Positions 8,137 to 17,500 of a DNA stretch of 64,000 bases are shown one piece after another (the first letter of the stretch is position 1; each line of letters begins with the position of its first letter). The DNA is from Conexibacter sp. CPCC 206217 (lineage in GTDB: Bacteria > Actinomycetota > Thermoleophilia > Solirubrobacterales > Solirubrobacteraceae), in the NCBI RefSeq assembly GCF_030646165.1, contig NZ_JAUTDO010000013.1, forward strand, positions 1 to 64,000. Direction: 5' to 3'. The notes beneath the pieces were generated by a model. That model had not been told where the DNA came from and searched no databases. It saw nothing but the letters and a program-made list of their open reading frames with translations. The translations under genes and the position numbers were made by a program.

Positions 8137-9020
8137 GAGAACGGGTTCAGCCCGTGCTCCAGCGCGCCCTTGACGCTCGCGTCGAGCGCGTTGACGCGAG
8201 CGAGCGCGAGCGCCTCCGCTGACGCGAAGCGGCGGCCCGGCGCCGTGTCCGGGCCGTGGTGCGACAGCACGCAGTGCAGCAGCGCCAGCAGCCGCTCGTC
8301 GCTCAGCTGCGGGGTCTGCGCCGCGCGCTGCTCCAGCATCCGCGCGCCGATCTGCACGTGGCCCAGCAGCCGGCCCTCGTCGCTGACGCCGAACTCGGCG
8401 CCGTAGGTGAACTCGCGCGTCTTGCCGATGTCGTGCACGAGCGCCGCCGTCACGAGCAGGTCGGAGTCCAGCCGCACGTGCAGCAGGCAGGTCTCCTGCG
8501 CGAGCGTCGCGACCGCGACGGTGTGCTCCAGCAGCCCGCCGAGGTAGGCGTGGTGGCCGTTGCGCGTGCACGGCGCGCGCCGCCACGCGGCACGCAGCTC
8601 GCCGTCGCCGAGCAACTGCGCCAGCAGCGCCTTGTAGCCGGGGTCGTAGACCTCGCGTGCAAGGTGTTCGAGGAAGCCGTCCAGCTCTTCCATGTCGCGG
8701 TAGGCGCTCGGCAGGAACGCGGCCGGGTCGGCCTCGCTCGCGTCCGCTCTGGCGATCGCGCGCAGCTCGATCTGCAGCTCGTCGCGGAAGCGCTCGACGA
8801 GCCCGGAGACGCGCACGAGGTCGCCGCGCTCGAAGCGGCCGGCGAGCAGGTCGGCGTCTCTGAAGGCGCGTGCCTGGACGGTGCCGGTGCGGTCGCGCAG
8901 CTCGACTGCGAGGTACGGCGTGCCGGCGCGGCTGAGCAGGCGATCCTTGCGCGTGCAGGCGAAGACGCCGTCGATCTGCTGACCGGGACGCAGTGCACTG
9001 ACGCTGACGGAGGCTGCCAC
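8124..9020 (-). CDS. OB-fold plus HD-domain 3'-5' exoribonuclease, YhaM-like
   Basis: A cytosolic nucleic-acid-handling enzyme of 298 residues. An OB-fold (residues ~10-90) contains DRTGTVQARAF and FERGDLVRVSGLVE. A metal-dependent HD domain (~130-290) has the motifs GLLEHTVAVA (first His), ALVHDIGK (HD pair) and LLHCVLSHHG. This order is that of YhaM/CBF1-type exoribonucleases. The GTG at 9020 starts the first recognisable strand and lies in the short gap before the divergent PAC2-family gene. A second, shorter relative without the OB domain is at 48181-48879. Confidence 0.82.
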   Translation of the reverse strand: MAASVSVSALRPGQQIDGVFACTRKDRLLSRAGTPYLAVELRDRTGTVQARAFRDADLLAGRFERGDLVRVSGLVERFRDELQIELRAIARADASEADPAAFLPSAYRDMEELDGFLEHLAREVYDPGYKALLAQLLGDGELRAAWRRAPCTRNGHHAYLGGLLEHTVAVATLAQETCLLHVRLDSDLLVTAALVHDIGKTREFTYGAEFGVSDEGRLLGHVQIGARMLEQRAAQTPQLSDERLLALLHCVLSHHGPDTAPGRRFASAEALALARVNALDASVKGALEHGLNPFSQSS

Positions 9021-9047
9021 CCGCCCATCATGTACTACTTTGGGTCG

Positions 9048-9935
9048 ATGCAGCCATTGCAATGGGAACGCCGACCGGACGGGCTCCGCGCCCCCGCCCT
9101 CGTCTGCGCGTTCAAGGGCTGGAACGACGCGGGCGACGCAGCCACGACCGCGCTCCAGTTCGTCGGGACCGCACTCGGCGCCACGCGCTTCGCGACGATC
9201 GACCCCGAGGAGTTCTTCGACTTCCAGGCCACGCGCCCGCAGGTCAAGCTCGTCGACGGCATCACGCGCGAGATCGAGTGGCCCGAGGTCGAGATCTACG
9301 AGGCGCGCGTGCCGCGCGCCCCGCGCGACCTGATCCTGCTGACCGGCAGCGAGCCGTCGATGCGCTGGCGCGGCTTCACCCAGCTGATCCTCGACCTCGC
9401 CGAGGTGCTCGGCGTGCAGATGGTCGTCTCGCTCGGCGCGCTGCTGGCCGACGTCGCCCACTCGCGCCCGATCGGCATCAGCGGCCTGTCGTCGGATCCG
9501 ATCCTCGTCGAGCGGCTGCAGCTGACGCCGACGACCTACGAGGGCCCGACCGGGATCGTCGGCGTGCTGCAGGCCGCCTGCAGCAGAGCGGCGATCCCGT
9601 CCGCGAGCCTGTGGGCGTCGGTTCCGCACTACATCGCCTCGGCGCCGAACCCGAAGGCGGCGCTCGCGCTCGTGCGCAAGCTCGAGGGCCTCGTCGGCGT
9701 CTCCGTCGACGCGACCGAGCTGGAGTCGGCCTCCTCCGACTACGAGCGCCAGGTCAACCTCGCGGTCCAGAGCGATCCCGACGTGCAGGCCTTCGTCGAG
9801 CGGCTGGAGAGAGCCGCCGACGAGGAAGACGCGCCGATCGACCCGACCGAGCTGCCGTCCGGCGACCGCCTCGCCAGCGACTTCATGAAGTTCCTCAAGC
9901 AGCGCGGGTCCGAGGGCGGGCCAGGCCGCCAGTAG
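9048..9935 (+). CDS. PAC2-family protein (proteasome-assembly-chaperone-like)
   Basis: A 295-residue protein of the PAC2 family, which in archaea and eukaryotes helps assemble proteasomes and in actinobacteria is conserved but not functionally settled. Family features are visible: CAFKGWNDAGDAATTAL near the start, LILLTGSEPSMRW, VSLGALLADVAHSRP and a TGIVGVLQ...IPSASLWASVPHYI region. The tail (residues ~230-295) is acidic and helical. The start is uncertain between ATG 9030 (MYYFGS...) and ATG 9048; I use 9048 because MQPLQWERRP fits the usual family beginning. It is divergently arranged with the HD exoribonuclease and not in an obvious proteasome operon. Confidence 0.82.
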   Translation: MQPLQWERRPDGLRAPALVCAFKGWNDAGDAATTALQFVGTALGATRFATIDPEEFFDFQATRPQVKLVDGITREIEWPEVEIYEARVPRAPRDLILLTGSEPSMRWRGFTQLILDLAEVLGVQMVVSLGALLADVAHSRPIGISGLSSDPILVERLQLTPTTYEGPTGIVGVLQAACSRAAIPSASLWASVPHYIASAPNPKAALALVRKLEGLVGVSVDATELESASSDYERQVNLAVQSDPDVQAFVERLERAADEEDAPIDPTELPSGDRLASDFMKFLKQRGSEGGPGRQ

Positions 9936-10064
9936 CCGCGCGCAGGATCTTCTCGGGTCGTTTCCAGCTCGGTAACGACTTCTCTCCAAGCGTTCACAAC
10001 CTACCCGGCGGTGGGTGGGAAGGTGGCGCGGTTTGCCCATTGTGAGGCTAGGAGAGCAGCACCC

Positions 10065-13000
10065 GTGACTCATCCACTTTCCGCGCGCCGGCCCGCGCGT
10101 GGGCTGATCGCCGCCGGCGCCGCTGCGCTGGCGCTCGGCCTCGCCGGCGCGAGTGCCGCCGACGCCTCGACGCTGTACGCGGTCGGCGGCTTCGACACCA
10201 CCGCCCAGGTGATGCCGGTCGACCTCGGCACCAACACGCTCGGCGACCCGATCCCGATTCCGGGCGTCAGATGGGCGACCCCCAACGCGGAGGCGCTCTC
10301 GCCGGACGGCAGAACGCTGCTCGTCGTCGGCGAGGCCGACACCCCCAACGGCTTCATGATCGCGATCGACACCGCGACGAGAACTGGCAGCGCGCCGATC
10401 GTCTCGACCGTGCTGAACAAGGCCCAGGCCGTCGCGTTCACGCCGGACGGCAGAACGGCGTACATCGCCGGCACGACCGGCGTCACGCCGTACGACGTCG
10501 CGACCGGAGCGCTCGGCACGACGATCGTGCCGGCCGGCATGGACGCCGGCGGCGCGTGGTCGGTCGCCGTCTCGCCCGACGGGTCACGCGTCTTCGCGGG
10601 CACGTACGGCAGAATGAACGTCATCGACGTCGCGACCAACACGGTCGTCGGCGGCCCGATCGTGAGCAGCGCCCTCGGCACCGACAGAAGATCGATCGCT
10701 GTCGGCAGCGGCCCGACCGTCTTCGTCGGCACCTCGGGCACGAACGTCGTCCGCTTCGACAACGCGACGAGCGCGTTTCTGACGCCGCTCACGCTCCCGA
10801 CGCCGTTCGAGGACTTCGACCTGGCGCAGGACGGCAGCACGCTGTGGGCGCTCAGCGGCAACAGCCAGGCGACATGGCTCTCGCCGCTCGATCCCGCCAC
10901 CGGCGCCGAGGGCACCCGCAGAGACCTGCTGCCGATCAAGAACGCGGGCAGGATCGCGATGTCGCCCGACGAGCGCACGGCGTACGTCACGTCGGTCTTC
11001 AGACTGGTCCCGGTCGACGTCGAGTCGGGGGCGCAGGCGGCCGCGATCACGCTGCCGCAGGCCCCGAAGGACCTGGTCGTCTCGGCCACGACCGAGGATC
11101 CAGACGCGTCGGCAGTGCCGACGATCTCGACCGACCTGCCGTCGCAGTCGAGCGTCGTCGGCGACCCGACCAACCCGACGCTGAAGCTGACCGTCGCGCA
11201 GCTGGACGAGAACGGCGACCCGGTGCCGTCCGACGAGCTGAGCGTCCGTGCCAGCGCCACGAGAGCGTTCATCCCGGCCAGCGGCATCGTCGTCACGGGC
11301 AGCGGCGCGACGCGCACGGTCTCCTTCAGCCCGCTGACGGCCGGCTACGCGCAGGTCTCGTTCACGGTCACCGGTCGCGGCGGCAAGAGCGCGACGACGC
11401 AGGTCAACTACGGCGCGTCGATCGCGACGACGCCGACGAGCCGTGTGCTGCAGGGCTACGGCGACGCGTCGACCGGCGTCAACGTCGGCGACGACTGGAC
11501 GATCGTGGCCGACGACGAGAGAACGATCGGGCTCTTCGATCTCTCCGTCTCCGGCCCCGCGGTGAAGACGTGGGACAACTTCGGCATCGTGCGCGAGCCG
11601 GACTGGGAGTCCTCCGCGCGCGCCGGCGACATGTACTACGTGCTCGGCTCGCACGGCAACACGCAGGTCGGCCTCGCCGACCCGGACCGTCAGATCGTCG
11701 CCTCGGCGAGAATCAGCGGCAGCGGCGACGACACCGAGCTGACGCCGGCCGGCACCTTCACCGGCCTGTTGAGAGACATGATCGCCTGGGACCGCGCGAA
11801 CGCGAACCGCCTCGGTCTCTGGAACGGCCCGATCGGGCCGACGGTCACGAGCGAGTCAGCCGTCAACATCGAGGGCGCCGAGTTCGCGCCGAACTCGTCC
11901 TCGACGCTCTATCTGGGTCTGCGCACTCCGGTGACGCCGCAGACGGGCAGCGGCAAGGCGATCATCGTGCCGTGGACGAACGTCGACCGCGCGCTCCGCG
12001 GCAAGGACGACAGAGCGGCCTTCGGCGACCCGATCCTGGTCGACCTCGACGGCCTCTCGATCCGTGAGATCCGCAAGAACGCCAGCGGTCAGTACGTGAT
12101 CCTCGCCAACACCAACGCCAACACCGGCGGCGCGCTGTTCAGCTGGAGCGGCGACCGGGCCGACGCGCCGGTGCGGCTGACGACGGTCGTGCCGCAGAGC
12201 AACGAGCAGCACGCCGACGACCCCGGCGCGTGGGAGGGCATCGCGAAGCTGCCCGACGTGCTGACCCCCGGCGCCCCGATCAGACTGATCATGGACCAGG
12301 GCGAGGAGAAACTCTACCTGCCCGACATCGAGACGAAGAACAAGCAGAACTCCGACGTGCAGCTGAAGAAGTCGCGCACCGACGTCTTCACGCTCGCCGG
12401 CAACGTCGGCGCGGTTGCGCAGGCGACGGCGCCGACGTTCGCGACCCAGGCGGCCGGCACCGTCGGCGGCGGCCAGTGGGTCACGGTCACCAACACCGGC
12501 GCGCAGAAGCTGACCGTCGAGCGCGCGTTCGTGTTCGCCGACGAGGAGGCCTCCGCGGGCGACTTCATCGCCGGTCAGGACACCTGCGCCGGCACGACGG
12601 TCGGGCTCGGCGAGAGCTGCAGAGTGCTGGTCCGCTTCGCCCCCGCGCGTGAGGACGCGACCTCGACGGCGAGCCTGGTGCTGAAGGCGAACGTCGCCGG
12701 CGGCGAGGTGCGCGTGCCGCTGACCGGGACGAGCACGGAGCTGCCCGCGGGCAGAGACGGCGCGGACGGCAGAGACGGTGCGGATGGCGACACCGGCGCG
12801 CAGGGTCCGAAGGGCGACGCCGGGACGCAGGGTCCCAGGGGCGACGCCGGGACGCAGGGTCCCAGGGGCGACAACGGGACGCAGGGTCCGAAGGGTGACG
12901 CCGGCGCGCAGGGCTCGAAGGGCGACGACGGCGCGACGGGTCCGAGCGGCGCGACGGGCGCCAAGGGCGATAACGGCGCGCAGGGTCCCGGCGGCGCGGC

Positions 13001-13325
13001 CGGTCCGGCGGGTCCGGAGGGTGGCAGAGGCGCTCAGGGTGCGCAGGGTCCGAAGGGCGCCAAGGGCGATCCGGGCAGAGTGACGTGCTCGGTCAGAAGA
13101 GCCGGGGTCAGAGTGTCGATCTCGTGCAAGCAGAGAACGTCGGCCAGCAGAGCGGCGGGCAAGAAGGCGCGGCTGGTGCGCGCCGGCCGCACGTTCGCAA
13201 GCGGTCGCCTCGGCGCGCTGAAGCTGACGCGTTCGCTGAAGGCCGGTCGCTACACGCTGGTGATCGGCAGCGGCACGACGCAGCGCACGACGGTCGTCAC
13301 CGTCGCGCGCGCGATCAAGCGCTGA
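10065..13325 (+). CDS. Secreted beta-propeller/collagen-like surface protein
   Basis: A 1086-residue exported protein. The GTG start at 10065 (GGAGAG ten bases upstream) gives a clean signal peptide with an arginine-rich start and a hydrophobic core ending near residue 36 (ASAADAS). Next come YVTN-type beta-propeller repeats (~40-345: AEALSPDGRTLLVV, AVAFTPDGRTAYIAG, SVAVSPDGSRVFAG), an Ig-like domain (~355-450), a second repeat-rich region (~460-780), a choice-of-anchor-D type domain with a cysteine pair (~782-893), 36 uninterrupted Gly-X-Y triplets (12750-13073), and a basic cap with two cysteines ending in GRYTLVIGSG. No LPXTG motif or membrane anchor follows, so how it is held on the cell is unknown. 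The last three modules match the protein at the left window edge. AGA codons are frequent. Confidence 0.85.
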   Translation: MTHPLSARRPARGLIAAGAAALALGLAGASAADASTLYAVGGFDTTAQVMPVDLGTNTLGDPIPIPGVRWATPNAEALSPDGRTLLVVGEADTPNGFMIAIDTATRTGSAPIVSTVLNKAQAVAFTPDGRTAYIAGTTGVTPYDVATGALGTTIVPAGMDAGGAWSVAVSPDGSRVFAGTYGRMNVIDVATNTVVGGPIVSSALGTDRRSIAVGSGPTVFVGTSGTNVVRFDNATSAFLTPLTLPTPFEDFDLAQDGSTLWALSGNSQATWLSPLDPATGAEGTRRDLLPIKNAGRIAMSPDERTAYVTSVFRLVPVDVESGAQAAAITLPQAPKDLVVSATTEDPDASAVPTISTDLPSQSSVVGDPTNPTLKLTVAQLDENGDPVPSDELSVRASATRAFIPASGIVVTGSGATRTVSFSPLTAGYAQVSFTVTGRGGKSATTQVNYGASIATTPTSRVLQGYGDASTGVNVGDDWTIVADDERTIGLFDLSVSGPAVKTWDNFGIVREPDWESSARAGDMYYVLGSHGNTQVGLADPDRQIVASARISGSGDDTELTPAGTFTGLLRDMIAWDRANANRLGLWNGPIGPTVTSESAVNIEGAEFAPNSSSTLYLGLRTPVTPQTGSGKAIIVPWTNVDRALRGKDDRAAFGDPILVDLDGLSIREIRKNASGQYVILANTNANTGGALFSWSGDRADAPVRLTTVVPQSNEQHADDPGAWEGIAKLPDVLTPGAPIRLIMDQGEEKLYLPDIETKNKQNSDVQLKKSRTDVFTLAGNVGAVAQATAPTFATQAAGTVGGGQWVTVTNTGAQKLTVERAFVFADEEASAGDFIAGQDTCAGTTVGLGESCRVLVRFAPAREDATSTASLVLKANVAGGEVRVPLTGTSTELPAGRDGADGRDGADGDTGAQGPKGDAGTQGPRGDAGTQGPRGDNGTQGPKGDAGAQGSKGDDGATGPSGATGAKGDNGAQGPGGAAGPAGPEGGRGAQGAQGPKGAKGDPGRVTCSVRRAGVRVSISCKQRTSASRAAGKKARLVRAGRTFASGRLGALKLTRSLKAGRYTLVIGSGTTQRTTVVTVARAIKR
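12804..12911 (+). repeat. 27-bp tandem repeat inside the collagen-like region
   Basis: Four consecutive 27-base units (starting at 12804, 12831, 12858 and 12885), each coding for three Gly-X-Y triplets of the pattern G-P-(K/R)-G-D-(A/N)-G-(T/A)-Q. The units are nearly identical at DNA level, pointing to recent duplication and to possible length variation between strains. Confidence 0.75.
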
Positions 13326-13334
13326 GCGACGACA

Positions 13335-13363
13335 CGCGTGGGGCGCCGCCGGCGTCCCACGCG
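13335..13363. terminator. Hairpin 1 after the collagen-like gene
   Basis: Arms CGCGTGGG/CCCACGCG (8 bp) with a GC-rich 13-base loop directly after the stop at 13325. No T run. Confidence 0.45.
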
Positions 13364-13373
13364 CCGCTCACGC

Positions 13374-13405
13374 ACGGCCGCGACGCAGCACCGCGTCGCG
13401 GCCGT
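13374..13405. terminator. Hairpin 2, bidirectional, between convergent genes
   Basis: A perfect 13-bp inverted repeat ACGGCCGCGACGC/GCGTCGCGGCCGT with a six-base loop AGCACC. It lies 10 bases before the stop of the convergent secreted-protein gene, so it can terminate both transcripts. Confidence 0.55.
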
Positions 13406-13414
13406 CGCGGCGTC

Positions 13415-14437
13415 TCACCCGCTGACGATCGCCGTTCCGACCGTGAATCTCGACACGATCACGCCGGGCGTCACGAGGCCGTTGCCGCCACGGTAGGTGA
13501 AGCGCAGGCGGTAGTTGCCGGCCCTTCTGGCGGTGAACTTCGCCCCGAACGCGCCGTCGCCGTTGATCCGCGCGCGGCCGAGGCCGCGGAACGGGCCACC
13601 GGGCCCGGCGAGCGCGACGCTGACGATCCCCGTCGCTGCCCCGCCCTCGCGGATCTGGCAGAAGACCTGGAAGTCCGGCCCGCTTCTGTCGGTGTAGCGC
13701 ACGACGCTGAGGTCGAACGGCGCGACGACGCGCACGTGCAGCGGCGCGCTCCACGGCGTCTGCACGCCGTCGGCGGCGTCGCGCGCGACGACGGTGTATC
13801 TGCCGGGGCCGGGGAACAGCAGGGAGGCGGTGCCGTTGGTCGCGTTGAATCGCGCGGTCGACGATCTGCCGCGCAGCGAGCCGTCGCGTCTGAGTCTCCC
13901 GTTCAGCGCGAAGCGGATCTCGCGCGCCTGCGAGCCCGGGTCGACCTGGACCGGCAGCGCCAGCGGCTTGCGCGCCGCGGAGCCGGGGTCGCGCAGTTCG
14001 AAGCGCCCGACTCTGCCGAGCACGACTCTGCCCGCGACGTTGAACGGGAACGTGACCGCGGGGCCGATCGGCGCCGCGCAGGCGGTGTCGGTCGCGGCGA
14101 ATGTCGTCACAGCGACGCCGTAGGCGCCGTTGCCGCGGAAGAACGTCTGCAGCGTCGAGGGCTGGGCGGCGTCGGCGCACACGACCGGGTTCGCCGCCTG
14201 TCTGCCGCCGGGCCCGGTGATCGCGACCGCGTAGCGCGTGCCCGGGTCGGCCGTCACGCCGACCTGCGGGCGCAGGTTGCGCAGCGCCGGCGGCGAGGCC
14301 GGCGCGATCGCGACAGGTCTGCCGTCGTCGCCGCTGACGGTGACCGCGACGGCGCCGGCGGAGGCGGCCGTGGCGGCCAATCCGCCCCCGGCGACTGCGA
14401 GCGCGGCGAGCAGCTGGATCGGACGTGTCTGGCGCAT
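13415..14437 (-). CDS. Secreted Ig-like protein of unknown function
   Basis: A 340-residue exported protein. The N-terminus (MRQTRPIQLLAALAVAGGG... to ASAGA, residue ~28) is a signal peptide. The mature part seems to be three beta-sandwich modules of about 100 residues: VAVTVSGDDGRPVAI..., a middle one with GSQAREIRFALNGRLRRDGSL and GRYTVVARDAADG, and a last one with SVALAGPGGPFRG, GNYRLRFTYRGGNG and a closing ISRFTVG-like strand. Four cysteines may pair. I recognise no enzyme motif; domains of this sort bind sugars or proteins or act as spacers. It is convergent with the collagen-like protein. Its ribosome site lies inside a palindrome (14445-14454). Confidence 0.6.
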   Translation of the reverse strand: MRQTRPIQLLAALAVAGGGLAATAASAGAVAVTVSGDDGRPVAIAPASPPALRNLRPQVGVTADPGTRYAVAITGPGGRQAANPVVCADAAQPSTLQTFFRGNGAYGVAVTTFAATDTACAAPIGPAVTFPFNVAGRVVLGRVGRFELRDPGSAARKPLALPVQVDPGSQAREIRFALNGRLRRDGSLRGRSSTARFNATNGTASLLFPGPGRYTVVARDAADGVQTPWSAPLHVRVVAPFDLSVVRYTDRSGPDFQVFCQIREGGAATGIVSVALAGPGGPFRGLGRARINGDGAFGAKFTARRAGNYRLRFTYRGGNGLVTPGVIVSRFTVGTAIVSG

Positions 14438-14444
14438 CTCTGCT

Positions 14445-14454
14445 CCTCCGGAGG
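14445..14454 (-). promoter_or_regulatory. Ribosome site embedded in a palindrome
   Basis: CCTCCGGAGG, whose right half forms the Shine-Dalgarno sequence (GGAGGAG, about seven bases before the ATG at 14437). A second palindrome CAGGAG-GT-CTCCTG is at 14463-14476. The two could pair alternatively and hide the ribosome site; this is inference. Confidence 0.35.
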
Positions 14455-14508
14455 CGTGGTGTCAGGAGGTCTCCTGCCCGGCTCCGCCCCGGAGGATGCG
14501 CGGATCTG

Positions 14509-14528
14509 GCCGAATCGGCGAGTTCGGC
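14509..14528 (-). terminator. Short hairpin after the helicase-nuclease gene
   Basis: GCCGAA/TTCGGC arms (14509-14514 and 14523-14528) overlap the stop codon of the helicase-nuclease gene by one base. Six base pairs, no T run; weak. Confidence 0.25.
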
Positions 14529-17500
14529 TACCGCTCCGCCGCGGGGCAGACGAGGCGGTAGTCGCAGATCGCGCAGGCGCTGAACGACGGGGTCGGCTCG
14601 AAACCCTGCGAGAGGATCCCCTCGGCGACCTCGCGCGCGATCTCCTCGATCCAGTCGCGGTCGCCGGAGTCGCGCTCGACCGGCACCTTCGCGTCGTCGA
14701 GCACGTAGTAGTAGGCGCCGCGCGCGGCCTCGAACTGCCATGCCTCGCGCGCGGCGACCGCGTACAGCGACAGCTGCACGTCGCGGTCCAGCTGGTCGCG
14801 CGTCTTCGGCGGCCCGGTCTTGTAGTCGATCAGCTCGAAGCCGCCCTCGGGCAGCTTGTCGACGCGGTCGACGCGGCCGCGCAGCAGGTGCGGGCCGACT
14901 CTGAAGGAGAATGATCTCTCGAACGCGACCGGCTGCGACGGCTCCTCCTGGAAGCGCTCGAAGTAGCGCGTCAGCGCCGAGGTCGCCTTGCCGCGCAGCT
15001 GGATCTCCTGCTCGGAGCCGCCGAAGCCGCCGCGGCGCCAGCCGGCCTCCAGCAGGCCCATCATCGCCCCCAGCGTCGGCGGCTCGTCGTGGCCGGAGCC
15101 GTGGAAGCGCTCCAGCACCTGGTGCACGAGGATCCCGAAGCGCTGGTTCAGCGTCGGCTCCTGCGGGATCCGGAAGACGCGCGCGAACTTGTACTTCAGC
15201 GGGCAGGTGCGGTAGGTGTCGATGTCGGAGGCGCTCAGCATCACGCCGTCGCCGCGGCGCGGCAGGAACGGCTCCAGCGTCGGCTCCTCGCGCGCCGCGA
15301 TCGCAGCCGCGCGCGTTCTGTCGTCGCGGTCGGCGTCGAGCAGCCACTCGTCCAGCGGCGAGGTGGCGAGGATGTCGCGCTGCTCGCTGGTGATCGCCGA
15401 CGCCAGCCGCGCGTTGACCTCCGCCAGCGCGTCCGCGACGGTGTGGTCGTCGGAGCGCTCGATCAGCGCCGCCAGCTTGACGACCTCGAGGTAGCGCACG
15501 ATCGCGTGCGAGACGTCGAGGTCGGTGTCGAAGCGCAGCTCGCCGATCCGGGTGCCGGTGCGCTTGATCGTCTCCAGCAGCTCGTCGCGCAGGATCCGGT
15601 AGGTCGAGTGCAGCGACTCGGCCGGGCCGAACAGCTCCTCCGCGCGCTCCTCCCAGCGCCCGGCGACGGCCGCGCGCGCCTCCTCCGCGAACGGCGACGG
15701 CGGCTGCGCGGCGCCGCGGTCGCTCGCCTGCGGGTGGACCAGCACGAGGCGGTCGCGCGTGCGCGTCATCGCGACGTGCAGCAGGCGCCGCATCTCCGCA
15801 ACGTGCGCGTCGTGGTCGCCCTCCGGCAGCGTCTCCTTCATCAGCGCCGGCGCGATCGGCTCCAGCGTGCGCGTGTGCGCGCCCGGCATTCCGGCCGCGT
15901 GCAGCCCGAGCACGTAGACGTGGTCGAACTCGAGTCCCTGCGCCGACTGCATCGACATCACCTGCACGCCGCGCACGGTCGCGGGCGGCGGCTCCTCCTC
16001 CTCGCGCAGGCCGGCCTCCGCGGCGGCGGCGATCGAGCGTGCGAACTCGCGCGGCGTCGCCTGCGGCTGGCGCTGCGTGAAGGCGGTCGCCAGCTCGCCG
16101 AAGCGGGCCAGCCCGCGCAGCCGCTCGACGACCTCCGCCTGCGCGCTGAAGAGCTGCTGGCGGCGCAGCCCGAGCCGCTCGATCAGGCGGTGCACGAAGA
16201 GGTCCGGCCGCATCGTGTCGAGCGCGCCGACGGCCGAGCGGTAGAGCGTCAGGAACATCCGGATGCGGTCGCGCGCCTCGGGCGGGATCTGCGGCGACTC
16301 GAGCGCCGCGGCCAGCGCGCCGACCATGTCGAGCTTGCGCCGGCGGGCGATCTGCGTGCAGCGCGCGAGGTCGACGGAGCGCAGCTCGATCGGCGGCCGA
16401 GCAAGCGCTCGGACGACCGCGGGCGCGTCGGCCGGGTCGACCAGCAGGCGCAGCCACGCGAGCAGGTCGCGCACCTCCGAACGCTGGAAGAAGGCCGCCT
16501 CGCCGACGAGCCGGTGGCCGACCGCGCGCTCCTCGAGCGCAACCCCGACCGCTTGCCCCTCGCGCGCGATCGAGCGCACCAGCACCGCGATCCGCTCCGG
16601 CGGCACGCCCTCGCGGCCGATCAGCCGCTCGACGTCGGCCGCGACCGCCTGCGCCTGCGCGCGCTCGTTCGCCGCGCGCCAGAACGCGACCTCGCCGCCG
16701 AGCGGTCCGTCGAGGCGCTTCTCGATCCGGTCCTCCAGCGGCGCGACGACCGCGCAGGCGGCGTCCAGCACGCGCTGCGGGCAGCGGAACGAGTGCTCCA
16801 GCCGCACGACCGTCGCGTCGGGCAGTTCGGCCTGGAAGTCGCGCAGGTTCTTCGTCGCGGCGGCGCGCAGGCGCGTGATCGCCTGGTCGTCGTCGCCGGC
16901 CGCGGTGATGTTGCCGTGCTCGGCGGCGAGCAGCCGCAGCAGCAGCCCGTGCGCGAAGTTCGGCTCCTGCACGTCGTCGACGAGCAGGTGGCGGTAGCGC
17001 GCCGCCACACGTGCCCGCACGTGCGGGTGGTCGCGCAGCAGCCTCAGCGCGCCGATCACGAGGTCGCCGGAGTCGAGCGCGCCCTGCTCGGCGAGCATCC
17101 GGTCGTGCGCCAGGTAGATCGCCGCGAACTCGCGCTCGCGCGCCCCGCGCGAGCGCTCGGCGTCGGAGATCCGCGCGGCCGCGGCGCCGTCGCCCTGCGC
17201 CATGTAGTCGTCGCCGGTCGGGTGCAGCTCGTCATCGCCGCCGCCGCCGAGCGACTCGGCCCACGCGGCGTACTCCTCGGGGCCGATCAGCTCGTCCTTG
17301 AGGCGATCGATCCGGCGCACGAACGAGGCGACGAGCGCGGCCGGGTTGCCGCGGAAGTCGTGGCGGCGGATCGTCAGCTCGTCGATCCGCTCCAGCAGCA
17401 TCGCGAGCCGGTCCGCGCGCCCGACGGCGACCGCGAACGGATCTATCCCGCCCTCCAGCGCCTCCTCGCGCAGCAGCCGCGCGCAGAAGGCGTGGATCGT

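Noticed and set aside
12750..13073. CRISPR-like regular repeats
   Set aside because: Periodicity of 9 and 27 bases is coding for Gly-X-Y triplets in frame; no spacers.
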